Source of the DNA: JBBTQX01 sp038064955
Lineage (GTDB): Bacteria > Patescibacteriota > Minisyncoccia > UBA6257 > GWB1-50-10
Reading direction: 5' to 3'
DNA: 25,555 nt
NCBI GenBank assembly: GCA_038064955.1
Contig: JBBTRY010000029.1
Span: forward strand, 1-25,555
Shown: one piece after another, positions 14,361-21,752 of the stretch
Layout of the letters: each line of letters begins with the position of its first letter
Position numbering within the stretch: the first letter of the stretch is position 1
The notes under the pieces: model-generated
What the model saw: only the letters and a program-made list of their open reading frames with translations
Database searches by the model: none
Told to the model about the DNA's origin: nothing
Program-made: the position numbers and the translations under genes

Positions 14361-15809
14361 ATGAGAATTTTCAATACTTTAACCGGGAAGAAGGACGAAC
14401 TAGTGAAGCCCGAGGGCGGGCAGATTAGACTCTTCGTCTGTGGGCCGACGGTCTACGATTATTCCCATATCGGCCACGCCCGCACCTACGTCGTCTTCGA
14501 TACTTTCGTCCGGTGGCTCCGCCACGTTAACCTGCCGGTATTCTATCTCCAGAACATCACGAACGTGGACGATAGAATCATCGTCCGAGCGAAAGCAGAG
14601 AATAAAAATCCCATCCAGCTCGCCGATTTTTTCTATGGAGCTTATTTGAAAGATATGAAAGCACTCGGCATTGAATCCGTCGACAAGTACGCTCCGGCAA
14701 CCGATTTCATGCCCGATATCGTAAAGCAAGTGAAAACACTTTTGAAAAAAGATTTTGCCTACGAGATTAGGAACGACGGTATCTACTTTGACGTCATGAA
14801 ATTCCCGGATTACGGCAAGCTCTCCGGTCGCACTGCGGCCCAAGCCGAAGATTCCGTCTCTCGAATAGACGAGAGCATCAACAAAAAGAGTAAAGCCGAC
14901 TTCGTCCTCTGGAAATTCCCGAAAACGGCAATTCCTAAAACTTTCCTGGGCAGATTCAAAAAATTCATCATCACTCCCGACGGCGAACCCGCCTGGCGCA
15001 CCGAGCTCGGCTGGGGCCGGCCGGGCTGGCACATTGAAGACACGGCAATATCGGAGCGTTACTTCGGCCCGCAATATGATATTCATGGCGGGGGCATAGA
15101 CATAAAATTTCCCCATCATGAAGCGGAAATTGCCCAACAGGAATCGGCCTCGGGCAAGAAGCCGTTCGTGAAGATTTGGATGCACGCCGGCCACCTCACG
15201 ATAAACGGCCGGAAAATGTCCAAGAGCCTGGGCAACTTCGTCACCATCCGCGACGCGCTTCAAAAATATTCGTCGGATGTCCTCCGCTGGTTCTTCCTCT
15301 CCGCGCATTACCGGACGCCAGTGGACTATTCCCCGGAATCTGTGGAGCAGATAAAAACGGTTTACAATCGGACGATGGTTTTCATCGAAAAGCTTGGGCG
15401 CACCGCCGCGATAAAAGCGGAAAAAAATAACGCGCCAAAATTAAATACCGCAGAATTAATCCGAAAGGCTTCCGAAGAATTCGGAAACGCCATAAACGAT
15501 GATTTTAACACTCCCCTAGCACTTGCTTCCCTTCTCGACTTCATCGGCAAGTTTCAGGAACGGATCTGGGAACTGGCGCCGACCGAAACTATAGAGATTA
15601 AGAAATTCCTGGAAAAAAGTTTCAATATCCTCGGTATCGGCTTCAAAAGCGAGACCATACCCCAAAACGTGAGGAAACTGGCCGAAGAGCGCGAGTTATG
15701 CAGAGGCCGTAAACAGTTTATCCAATCCGACGCCTTGAGGGAGAAAATCCGCGTGCTAGGATATGAAGTAGACGATACGCCCGAAGGACCGTTTGTATAT
15801 AAAGAGTAA
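14361..15809 (+). CDS. cysS: Cysteinyl-tRNA synthetase
   Basis: A 482-residue class I synthetase that charges tRNA-Cys. Seen are C27 in CGPTVYD, the HIGH box (36-39), the KMSKS box (285-289) and the DALREKIRVLGYEVDDTPEG end typical of CysRS. The zinc site normally has Cys-Cys-His-Glu; here the second cysteine (in GWHIECSAM of most species) is D227 (GWHIEDTAIS), while H252 and E256 stand at the expected spacing. About 20 extra residues (near 187-208) precede that motif. I chose the ATG at 14361 because MRIFNTLT matches the family N-terminus. A TTG at 14340 lies five bases after AGGAGG, but that sequence also encodes the conserved RRKGW end of CorA. Confidence 0.95.
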   Translation: MRIFNTLTGKKDELVKPEGGQIRLFVCGPTVYDYSHIGHARTYVVFDTFVRWLRHVNLPVFYLQNITNVDDRIIVRAKAENKNPIQLADFFYGAYLKDMKALGIESVDKYAPATDFMPDIVKQVKTLLKKDFAYEIRNDGIYFDVMKFPDYGKLSGRTAAQAEDSVSRIDESINKKSKADFVLWKFPKTAIPKTFLGRFKKFIITPDGEPAWRTELGWGRPGWHIEDTAISERYFGPQYDIHGGGIDIKFPHHEAEIAQQESASGKKPFVKIWMHAGHLTINGRKMSKSLGNFVTIRDALQKYSSDVLRWFFLSAHYRTPVDYSPESVEQIKTVYNRTMVFIEKLGRTAAIKAEKNNAPKLNTAELIRKASEEFGNAINDDFNTPLALASLLDFIGKFQERIWELAPTETIEIKKFLEKSFNILGIGFKSETIPQNVRKLAEERELCRGRKQFIQSDALREKIRVLGYEVDDTPEGPFVYKE

Positions 15810-15899
15810 TTTTATAATTTTTGAATTTTTAAATAATGTCCTAATTTTTAATGTTTAAAAATTGAAACATTTAGATTTATTTATAAAATTACAAAATTA
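15807..15899. repeat. AT-rich nested palindrome between cysS and dnaB
   Basis: The 105-bp gap is almost only A and T and is symmetric. Outer arms (15807-15821 and 15885-15899) are 15 bases long and match at 14 positions when one is reverse-complemented. An inner perfect 9-bp stem, AATTTTTAA (15843-15851) with TTAAAAATT (15855-15863), forms the centre. TTGAAA (15862-15867) with TAAAAT (15884-15889) could serve as the dnaB promoter inside it. It has no G+C-rich terminator stem. Confidence 0.7.
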
Positions 15900-15914
15900 A
15901 AAAAATTAACCGTT

Positions 15915-17282
15915 ATGCCCAAAAAAACAACCCGCGCGAACGAACTAAAACTCCCCCCTCAAGACCTCGAATCGGAACGGTCGGTCCTGGGCGCGCTCCT
16001 TTTGGATAAGAACGCGGTAATCCAAGTCGCCGATTCTATCGCGCCTTCGGATTTCTACGAAACAAAAAATCAGCGGGTCTATGAGGCCGTTATGGAATTA
16101 TTCAGCAAGGGCGAGCCGATCGACATTCTGACCGTCTCCCATATCTTGAAAGAGAAAAAAGAGCTCGCTTCAGTCGGCGGCGTGGAGTACCTGACCGAGC
16201 TCGTCTCCGCCACGCCGACCTCGGCCCACGTGAGCCACTACGCCAATATCGTCAAAGAACAGCGAGTGCGTCGCGATCTCATCCAGGCCGCTTTTGAGAT
16301 AAACGAGCGGACATTCGATGAAAGGAATTTTGAGGACCTTCTTGAATCCGTCGAGCAGAAAATATTCAGCATCTCCCAGCGTTCGCGCCCGCAGAAATTC
16401 GTCCAATTGAAAGATGAATTGCCCGCCGCCTACGAACGCCTCGAGAAGCTCCATCAGGGCGAGAAAGGCATGCTTCGCGGCGTCGCCACCCAATTCACGG
16501 AATTGGATAATATACTCTCCGGACTCCAGCCCTCCGACCTAATTATTCTGGGTGCCCGGCCTTCCTATGGAAAGACTTCACTTGTTTTGGACATCGCGAG
16601 GCAAGCCGCCACGGTCAGCAAAAAATCCGTGGCGATATTCTCGATTGAAATGTCCCGCGAGCAGATTATCGATCGGCTCATTTCCGGCCAGGCCCAAATT
16701 CCCCTCTGGCGACTCCGGACCGGCCGATTGAACGACGAAATGGAATTCTCGCTGGTTCAGCAAGCTCTCGACGAACTCTCCAAATCCAGAATTTTCATCG
16801 ATGACACTGCTTCCCCCACTCTCCTTCAAATGCGCTCCATGGCCCGCCGGCTCCAAATCGAGCATGGCATTGACCTCATTATTATCGATTATCTCCAGCT
16901 AATTCAGCCGAGAACTTCATCCGATAATATCGTCCAGCAAGTGACCGAAATCTCCCGGGGTTTAAAAGCGCTCGCCCGTGAACTGAATGTTCCCGTCCTT
17001 GCCGTTTCCCAACTTTCGCGCGACGTCGAAAAACGGGAAGTGAAGATTCCCCGCCTTTCGGACTTGAGGGAATCTGGCAGTCTGGAACAGGATGCCGATG
17101 TTGTACTCCTCATCTATCGCAAAGACCGCGACCGTCTGGACGCTCCTGAAAGCGAAAAGAACATTACTGAAATAATCATCGCCAAGCACCGGAATGGCCC
17201 GGTCGGGAGCATAAAATTAATGTTCGATCCGGAAAAAGTCGGATTTAAAAATCTGGACACTCGGCGTTCCATCGAACAATAA
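15915..17282 (+). CDS. dnaB: Replicative DNA helicase DnaB
   Basis: A 455-residue hexameric helicase that unwinds the replication fork. The N-terminal helical domain (about 12-115, starting PPQDLESERSVLGALLLD) is followed by the RecA-like domain with the Walker A motif GARPSYGKT (213-221), the Walker B region LIIIDYLQLI (321-330), and the VSQLSRDVEKRE and LSDLRESGSLEQDAD motifs (365-395). No intein is present. Length is normal. recR follows after two bases, so the two are probably co-translated. The gene lies after the AT-rich palindrome; no clear Shine-Dalgarno precedes the ATG. No dnaC or dnaI loader is visible. Confidence 0.97.
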   Translation: MPKKTTRANELKLPPQDLESERSVLGALLLDKNAVIQVADSIAPSDFYETKNQRVYEAVMELFSKGEPIDILTVSHILKEKKELASVGGVEYLTELVSATPTSAHVSHYANIVKEQRVRRDLIQAAFEINERTFDERNFEDLLESVEQKIFSISQRSRPQKFVQLKDELPAAYERLEKLHQGEKGMLRGVATQFTELDNILSGLQPSDLIILGARPSYGKTSLVLDIARQAATVSKKSVAIFSIEMSREQIIDRLISGQAQIPLWRLRTGRLNDEMEFSLVQQALDELSKSRIFIDDTASPTLLQMRSMARRLQIEHGIDLIIIDYLQLIQPRTSSDNIVQQVTEISRGLKALARELNVPVLAVSQLSRDVEKREVKIPRLSDLRESGSLEQDADVVLLIYRKDRDRLDAPESEKNITEIIIAKHRNGPVGSIKLMFDPEKVGFKNLDTRRSIEQ

Positions 17283-17284
17283 TA

Positions 17285-17881
17285 ATGATTCCGAAACCGA
17301 TAAAGAAGTTTATCGACGCCTTTTCCCAATTGCCCGCCTTGGGGCCGCGCCAGGCCACCCGACTCGCCTTCTATCTTACCTCCATTCCCAAAGCGACTCT
17401 TCATGAACTGGAAATCTCCCTTAGGGAGTTGAAGGACCTCGGTCGGTGCGAACGTTGCTTCTTTCTCAAAGAAGCTAATCTGAAGGTCTGCCGAATCTGC
17501 GGCGACCCTAAACGAGATAGGGAAATTGTCGCGATTATCGAGAAAGAAACAGACCTTCTTTCGCTCGAAAAGCTCGGCGCCTATACCGGCCACTATTTCA
17601 TTTTGGGGAAACTGGCCGAGAAGGGCGTTCTCGAAACCGCGCAGAAATTAAGGCTGGAGTACCTGAAATCGCGCATAAAGAGCGAGGGTGGCATCATAAA
17701 AGAATTGATTATCGCTTTAAATCCAAGTGCCATCGGGGATTTCACCGCCATCATGATAAAGCGGGAATTCCGGGAATTGGCGGGTAAAATCACCCGCTTG
17801 AGCCGCGGACTTCCGACTGGCGGAGAGATAGAGTTCGCCGACGAAAGCACACTTGAAAGTTCTTTCGAACATAGGGAATAA
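17285..17881 (+). CDS. recR: Recombination mediator protein RecR
   Basis: A 198-residue protein that, with RecF and RecO, helps load RecA at gaps. It has the N-terminal helix-hairpin-helix (FSQLPALGPRQATRLAFYL), the four-cysteine zinc motif (C55, C58, C69, C72), a Toprim domain (EIVAIIEKETDLLSLEK) and the C-terminal ARGLP-type box as SRGLPTGGEIEFADESTL. The stretch after the Toprim core reads FILGKLAEKGVLETAQKL and lacks the common GGxxSPLDGxGP loop, a local divergence. It overlaps nothing but starts two bases after dnaB, and a strong hairpin follows the stop codon. Confidence 0.94.
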   Translation: MIPKPIKKFIDAFSQLPALGPRQATRLAFYLTSIPKATLHELEISLRELKDLGRCERCFFLKEANLKVCRICGDPKRDREIVAIIEKETDLLSLEKLGAYTGHYFILGKLAEKGVLETAQKLRLEYLKSRIKSEGGIIKELIIALNPSAIGDFTAIMIKREFRELAGKITRLSRGLPTGGEIEFADESTLESSFEHRE

Positions 17882-17909
17882 TCCCGCCGGTCCATAGACC
17901 GGCGGGATT
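17880..17909. terminator. Strong hairpin terminator between recR and rplU
   Basis: A perfect 13-bp stem (17880-17892 with 17897-17909) and CATA loop, followed on the plus strand by CTCTTTTCTATTT. It overlaps the recR stop codon. It may also serve the convergent rplU, although the minus-strand tail has few T. Confidence 0.85.
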
Positions 17910-17916
17910 CTCTTTT

Positions 17917-18228
17917 CTATTTGATTTCTTTGATCTTCAATTCGGTAAAAGGTTGGCGGTGCGTTTTGAACTTCCGATATCTCGTTTTGGAATGATAACG
18001 GAAGATTATCTTCTTATCGTCGCGGACCTGGCCCAAAACCTCCGTCTCAACCGCCGCCCCTTTCACAAAAGGCATGCCGATTTCGATTTTGTCACCTTCC
18101 GCCTTGAGAAGAACTTCGTTGAATTTCAAAGCGTCGCCGGCCTTCCCGTCGAGTTTCTCAACCCTGACTTTATCCCCTTCCTTCACTTTATATTGTTTGC
18201 CTCCAGTTTGGATGACTGCGAATTTCAT
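17917..18228 (-). CDS. rplU: Large ribosomal subunit protein bL21
   Basis: A 103-residue 50S protein. The N-terminus MKFAVIQTGGKQYKV is diagnostic, as are the central GDKIEIGMPFV and the basic SKTRYRKFKTHRQPFTELKI end. A Shine-Dalgarno AGGAAG lies two bases before the ATG, one of the few clear ones here. In many bacteria rplU is followed by rpmA (bL27); here it is followed only by a terminator and recR on the other strand, so rpmA must be elsewhere or absent. It follows a terminator on the minus strand and is probably transcribed alone, although I could not place a promoter. Confidence 0.96.
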   Translation of the reverse strand: MKFAVIQTGGKQYKVKEGDKVRVEKLDGKAGDALKFNEVLLKAEGDKIEIGMPFVKGAAVETEVLGQVRDDKKIIFRYHSKTRYRKFKTHRQPFTELKIKEIK

Positions 18229-18254
18229 AACTTCCTAAAGATACCAAACCCCCC

Positions 18255-18294
18255 GAAAAAAATCCACCCCCACACCTATTCATAGGTGTGAGGG
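18255..18294 (-). terminator. Terminator after the MscS-like gene
   Basis: Read on the minus strand, CACACCTAT (18290-18282) pairs with ATAGGTGTG (18279-18271). The stem can be extended by CCCT/GGGG-type pairs and is followed, after a short GGA, by seven T. It lies between the MscS-like gene and rplU. Confidence 0.75.
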
Positions 18295-18330
18295 CAGGTC
18301 CCCTTTAGAATCTAGGTTAAAATCCCAGAA

Positions 18331-19011
18331 CTAACGTTCGGTGTGTTCCCGAAGCTTGCTGATAAGGAAAGTCGCGTAATCTTTACCGCCCAAACCAAAG
18401 GCCAAACCGAAGGCCAAGGCGAGCATCGCGATCAAACCCGTTATCAAAGCATTCACCACTGCCACGGCGATTCCCAACTGGGAGAAAGCCGCGAGCAATC
18501 CGAAGATCACAATCGCCCACCACGTGAGCGATGCCAAAAATCCGGCGCCGTGCAAATGAGCGCTTTTTATCGAAGCGCGCACCACGTTGCGCAGGAAGTG
18601 ACCGATTACGAAAGCGGCGAGCATAATTAATATCGCCACGATAACGTTCGGCACGTAGAGCAAAACCTCCCTCAAGAAACCGGAAAGCGAATAGAAGCCT
18701 AGGATGTCGGTTGCCGCTAAGGCGAAGACGACGACCAGGAACCAATAGACCAGTTTCTGGAAGAATTTGCCGCTGTTTACGGTCATATTGGCGCGTTCAA
18801 AATACTCCTGAACCCCGAGGCTCACGAGCAATTTGTCCAATTTGATGAAGTTGATCAACTTCTCCACGAGCGCTCCGATGCCGGCCGCCACGATCAAACC
18901 TATAATAAGGATGATTAAAGCGCCCACTATGCTCGCGAGAGTGCTGATGAAACCGAACCAAAGATTCTGCATAGAACCCACTACGACCGAAGCCCAATCT
19001 TGAATGAACAT
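18331..19011 (-). CDS. MscS-like / TM-helix-repeat membrane protein
   Basis: A 226-residue membrane protein with about five hydrophobic segments (roughly 18-45, 85-110, 117-140, 157-180, 183-210). The fourth-to-last turn, LALAFGLAFGLGGKDYA, matches the glycine/alanine-rich pore helix signature shared by MscS-type mechanosensitive channels and the conserved TM-helix (CmpX-like) family. The large cytoplasmic beta/vestibule domain of true MscS is missing, so it is closer to the TM-helix family. The role is likely in osmotic or membrane-tension response; this is inference. It has its own extended -10 promoter and terminator. Confidence 0.75.
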   Translation of the reverse strand: MFIQDWASVVVGSMQNLWFGFISTLASIVGALIILIIGLIVAAGIGALVEKLINFIKLDKLLVSLGVQEYFERANMTVNSGKFFQKLVYWFLVVVFALAATDILGFYSLSGFLREVLLYVPNVIVAILIMLAAFVIGHFLRNVVRASIKSAHLHGAGFLASLTWWAIVIFGLLAAFSQLGIAVAVVNALITGLIAMLALAFGLAFGLGGKDYATFLISKLREHTER

Positions 19012-19054
19012 GATTTAATTTAATAAATACCGACCTTTATTGATACGTGGCTTT

Positions 19055-19063
19055 ATTATAGCA
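19055..19063 (-). promoter_or_regulatory. Extended -10 promoter of the MscS-like gene
   Basis: TGCTATAAT on the minus strand (19063-19055), a perfect extended -10, 43 bases before the ATG. A T-run with a weak hairpin just upstream may end the tRNA transcript. Confidence 0.6.
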
Positions 19064-19115
19064 AAAAGGCTCTATTGAAACCACTTTATCATCGGCAACC
19101 ACGCACACAAACTTG

Positions 19116-19186
19116 TGGACCCAGCGAGAATCGAACTCGCGCCTGTGCAATGCGAATGCACCGTAATACCACTTTACTATGGGCCC
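19116..19186 (-). tRNA. tRNA-Ala(CGC)
   Basis: A complete 71-nt cloverleaf: acceptor GGGCCCA/TGGGTCC, D arm GTAA/TTAC, anticodon stem GTGCA/TGCAC with loop TTCGCAT, T arm GCGAG TTCGATT CTCGC, discriminator A. The anticodon CGC reads GCG (alanine), and the acceptor has the G3:U70 pair that marks tRNA-Ala. CCA is not encoded. Lies 18 bases after tRNA-Pro on the same strand. Confidence 0.95.
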
Positions 19187-19204
19187 CTTGGTAATGTTAT
19201 TTTG

Positions 19205-19275
19205 TCGGGATGCCGGGAATTGAACCCGGTCTACACGCACCCGAAGCGTGCGTACTACCGACATACTCCATCCCG
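19205..19275 (-). tRNA. tRNA-Pro(CGG) with an unusual core
   Basis: A 71-nt cloverleaf: acceptor CGGGATG/CATCCCG, D arm GTAT/GTAC, anticodon stem CACGC/GCGTG with loop TTCGGGT, T arm CCGGG TTCAATT CCCGG, discriminator A. Anticodon CGG reads CCG; C1:G72 is usual in bacterial tRNA-Pro. Positions 8, 14 and 15 are G, G and T rather than the near-universal T, A and purine. CCA is not encoded. Confidence 0.92.
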
Positions 19276-19286
19276 AAAGCCACTTT

Positions 19287-19315
19287 ATCCTACCCTTTGT
19301 TTACCTTCTTTTCAA
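19287..19315 (-). promoter_or_regulatory. Promoter of the tRNA-Pro/tRNA-Ala pair
   Basis: TTGAAA (19315-19310), a 17-bp spacer and TAGGAT (19292-19287) on the minus strand, ending 11 bases before the tRNA-Pro 5' end. It overlaps the last codons of the upstream membrane protein gene. Confidence 0.55.
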
Positions 19316-19748
19316 TCGATTCCAGCCTATCGGATATCTTATGGAGTTCCTTGTGAATTAGAGAAAGGGAGCCTGCCTCCTCCGTCACCTCTTCTTCCGT
19401 CTTCTCGGTCACTTTTTTCTCGTGGCGGATACCGGAGATGATGATATGATCACCGATGAAACTGGCCACAAAAAGGCCGGTAGCCAGAAGGATCGCCACG
19501 CCCACCACGAGGGAAATGAAACCATCCCAAAAAGCCGGGTAGTTTATCGTGCTCAAAATATTCTCCCCGCCATCTTGGATGTAGCGGGCGGAGAAAAAAT
19601 CGGCCGTGTGCCAAATGCCGCGCCAAGCAAGCACCGTTCCGAGGCCACCGATTATGCCATAAAGAATCGGATAGTGGCTCAAAAATCCCCGTATCTTATC
19701 TTCAAACTTATCAAAAAATTTGATATTGGTATTCATATTATTTAACAT
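19290..19748 (-). CDS. Small membrane protein with cytoplasmic coiled-coil tail, unknown function
   Basis: A 152-residue protein with two membrane helices (about residues 28-50 and 73-97) separated by a short loop, then a charged, glutamate-rich tail that could form a coiled coil (ELHKISDRLESIEKKV). No recognised domain. Similar two-helix proteins with a GDxIIxSGxRxEKK segment seem common in Patescibacteria, with no function known to me. The first ATG (19748) overlaps the end of the CCA-adding enzyme gene by 11 bases; a second in-frame ATG at 19736 would start one base after that stop. Neither has a Shine-Dalgarno sequence. Probably co-transcribed with cca. Confidence 0.75.
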   Translation of the reverse strand: MLNNMNTNIKFFDKFEDKIRGFLSHYPILYGIIGGLGTVLAWRGIWHTADFFSARYIQDGGENILSTINYPAFWDGFISLVVGVAILLATGLFVASFIGDHIIISGIRHEKKVTEKTEEEVTEEAGSLSLIHKELHKISDRLESIEKKVNKG

Positions 19749-21213
19749 AATACTTGTTCTTCATCTCCTCTTCAACCCCGGACTCAAATTCTTCCTTGGT
19801 TTCCCTGGCTTTTTTCGCCATTTCATCGAGTACCTTGTCCGAAAGTTCGCCCAGATACTCCACGCGCTTCTTCAAATATTCTTTATCGTTCTTTTTCGGG
19901 TCATTGAGCACTTCCTCGAGGAGAATACCCAGAATCTTGCCGATTTTGGGGCACGGCTCGATTTTCAATATCTTCATCACGTCATCGCCCCGCACCTTGA
20001 GCATTTTCGGGTGGATCGGGTCGTGTTTCACCTTCTCAATCATAAAAAGCAGATGGCGGAGCTTATAGGGGAAGGCCTTTGGCACGCCCGAACCGATTCG
20101 GTCGGCTTCGCGAACCTTCAATAGATCATCAATATTTTCTGGTCCCACGCGGTTTAAAAAGCGGCGCACGCCAGCCTCGGTCACCTCGCCGACATTATAG
20201 TAAAAAAGATGTTGGCGGACGAGATGAGTCACTTTATCGATAATTTCCTTCGAGAAACGCAATCTATCCAATATCTTGACCGTCATCCGCGCCCCAACTA
20301 CCTCATGGTTATAGAAAGTGGAATCGGGACCATTGCCCCCTTTGGTCTTGGGTTTACCGACATCATGTAACAAAGAGGCGAGGCGCACGACGAGCGAGTA
20401 ATTTTTCTCGGTAGCATAATTCAAGGCTCGCACATTATGGTCAAAGACCGTGTAAATATGATGCTTGTTCTGGCCACAACCGATTCCTTCCCGCAATTCG
20501 GGGATTATATGTTTCAATAATCCGGTATCTTCCAAAAGAATAATTCCCTCCGTGGCCCGCGGCGTCATGATAATTTTCACAAACTCATCGCGGATTCTTT
20601 CCTTGGCTATCATCTCCAAAAGCCCAGCTTGATCTTTGATAGCCCCGAGAGTCGCGTGATCTATTTCAAAACCCAGTTCAGTCGCGAATCTCACCGCCCG
20701 CATCAAGCGCAAAGCATCCTCTTCAAAACGCTTATCGGGGTCCCCAACTGTTCTCACCATCTTCTTCTTCAAATCTTCCCGGCCTCCATAAGGATCAATA
20801 ACTTTATTGACATCAATATTCAACGCTATAGCGTTGATTGTAAAATCGCGGCGGGCCAAATCTTCTTCGATGGTTTTCGCGAATTTCACTTCGTCGGGAT
20901 GGCGTTTATCGCTATACTTTCCCTCCAGACGAAAAGTGGTTATCTCCACCACCTTCAATTTCTCGTCTTTAGAATCTGTTTTCACCCCCACCGTCCCGAA
21001 CTTGTTTTCATAAACGCTTTCAGGAAAGATTTTCTGGATTTTCTCGGGCGTTGCGTCCGTCGCGATATCCCAATCTTTTGGTTCGGCAGACTCGCCATAA
21101 ACAACCGCGCGCAACAGGTCGCGCACGCAACCGCCCACCAAAAATGCCTCAAATCCCGCTTCAGTGAGCGTTTCGGCAATTGTCTTGATCTCGAATGGAA
21201 CTCGATTCACCAT
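19738..21213 (-). CDS. cca: CCA-adding tRNA nucleotidyltransferase with HD domain
   Basis: A 491-residue enzyme that adds or repairs the 3' CCA of tRNAs. The nucleotidyltransferase head has LVGGCVRDLL (25-34) and the metal-binding DWD (47-49), then RRDFTINAIAL and the GDPDKRFEEDALRLMRAVRFA nucleotide-selection region. An HD-type domain follows (HHIYTVFDHN and SLLHDVGKPKT). All tRNA genes in this window lack CCA, so full CCA addition is needed. The family can be split into CCA- and A-adding enzymes that cannot be told apart by eye. A TACAAT box seven bases before the ATG suggests a leaderless mRNA. Co-transcribed with the small membrane protein downstream. Confidence 0.95.
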   Translation of the reverse strand: MVNRVPFEIKTIAETLTEAGFEAFLVGGCVRDLLRAVVYGESAEPKDWDIATDATPEKIQKIFPESVYENKFGTVGVKTDSKDEKLKVVEITTFRLEGKYSDKRHPDEVKFAKTIEEDLARRDFTINAIALNIDVNKVIDPYGGREDLKKKMVRTVGDPDKRFEEDALRLMRAVRFATELGFEIDHATLGAIKDQAGLLEMIAKERIRDEFVKIIMTPRATEGIILLEDTGLLKHIIPELREGIGCGQNKHHIYTVFDHNVRALNYATEKNYSLVVRLASLLHDVGKPKTKGGNGPDSTFYNHEVVGARMTVKILDRLRFSKEIIDKVTHLVRQHLFYYNVGEVTEAGVRRFLNRVGPENIDDLLKVREADRIGSGVPKAFPYKLRHLLFMIEKVKHDPIHPKMLKVRGDDVMKILKIEPCPKIGKILGILLEEVLNDPKKNDKEYLKKRVEYLGELSDKVLDEMAKKARETKEEFESGVEEEMKNKYYVK

Positions 21214-21220
21214 CCCTGAT

Positions 21221-21226
21221 ATTGTA
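21221..21226 (-). promoter_or_regulatory. -10 box of the cca promoter
   Basis: TACAAT on the minus strand, seven bases before the cca ATG; TAGAAA sits 17 bp upstream as a poor -35 box. Predicted start is at or one base before the AUG. Confidence 0.55.
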
Positions 21227-21240
21227 CTGTCATTTGACAG
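21227..21240. promoter_or_regulatory. Palindrome between divergent promoters, possible operator
   Basis: CTGTCATTTGACAG, two perfect 6-bp half-sites around TT. It covers the -35 box of the rightward promoter and the spacer of the leftward cca promoter, so a bound protein could affect both. No repressor is identified. Confidence 0.4.
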
Positions 21241-21262
21241 AATTTTCTAATCACGGTACTAT
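21234..21262 (+). promoter_or_regulatory. Sigma70-type promoter of the small coiled-coil gene
   Basis: A perfect TTGACA (21234-21239), a 17-bp spacer and TACTAT (21257-21262). The leader is about 42 nt and carries AGGAAAGGAA before the ATG. Confidence 0.7.
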
Positions 21263-21310
21263 GGCTCCAGTTGTAAACAATTAAAAAATAAATAAGGAAA
21301 GGAAATACCC

Positions 21311-21556
21311 ATGTCAATCACGTCAATCATTCAAGAGCTGAACGATTTCAAGAAAGAAAAGCGAGAATTGGAAGAGCAGGTGCGCGAACTCAAAGAAAAA
21401 GACCAACGGTTTAATGCTATGGTAGGCGCCATTCAAGATATCCTTAATAGTGAACCGGATAGTCGCCTGCGAGAGAGATTCGAAAAATTGCTCGAACTGC
21501 TCAAGCGGGACAATCTAGTATTTCAGGAGGTATGGCAAATTACGAGCCGAATGTGA
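21311..21556 (+). CDS. Small coiled-coil protein, unknown function
   Basis: An 81-residue, highly charged, helical protein. Residues about 5-38 have a heptad pattern (IIQELNDFKKEKRELEEQ, then VRELKEKDQ), and a second helix spans about 50-70 (RLRERFEKLLELLKRD). No domain is recognised and there are no cysteines or membrane segments. It is a well-built single-gene unit: a strong promoter, a clear AGGAAAGG ribosome-binding site, and a terminator 24 bases after the stop. The gene is therefore probably real and well expressed despite its size. A structural or regulatory partner role is possible, but no function can be assigned. Confidence 0.75.
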   Translation: MSITSIIQELNDFKKEKRELEEQVRELKEKDQRFNAMVGAIQDILNSEPDSRLRERFEKLLELLKRDNLVFQEVWQITSRM

Positions 21557-21578
21557 TTTATTTGCCGCTTTCATTTTA

Positions 21579-21613
21579 AAAACCGCCTGCTATATTCTCA
21601 GGTGGTTTTTTAT
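21579..21613 (+). terminator. Terminator after the small coiled-coil gene
   Basis: A 9-bp stem with one G-U pair (AACCGCCTG at 21581-21589 with CAGGTGGTT at 21599-21607), nine-base loop, then a T-rich tail. Confidence 0.85.
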
Positions 21614-21678
21614 TTTCAGAATTTGGCATACAATCAATTTGAAGCGCCATTAGCTCAACCTGCTCTGTTAGATATATC

Positions 21679-21752
21679 CCCCTCGTAGCTCAACTGGATA
21701 GAGCGCTTGGCTTCGAACCAAGAGGTTGTGGGTTCAATTCCTGCCGAGGGGA
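21679..21752 (+). tRNA. tRNA-Arg(TCG)
   Basis: A complete 74-nt cloverleaf: acceptor CCCCTCG/CGAGGGG, D arm GCTC/GAGC, anticodon stem CTTGG/CCAAG with loop CTTCGAA, T arm GTGGG TTCAATT CCTGC, discriminator A. Anticodon TCG reads CGA (arginine). The T stem has two G-U pairs. CCA is not encoded. Confidence 0.95.

Noticed and set aside
14400..15308. 302-codon open frame on the minus strand opposite cysS
   Set aside because: Entirely antisense to conserved CysRS motifs (HIGH, KMSKS); no domain, promoter or ribosome-binding site of its own.
21641..21676. tRNA-like fragment (GCGCCATTAGCTCAACCTG) before tRNA-Arg
   Set aside because: It resembles the first 15 bases of a tRNA, but no D-stem partner, anticodon arm or T arm follows; too short to call even a pseudogene.
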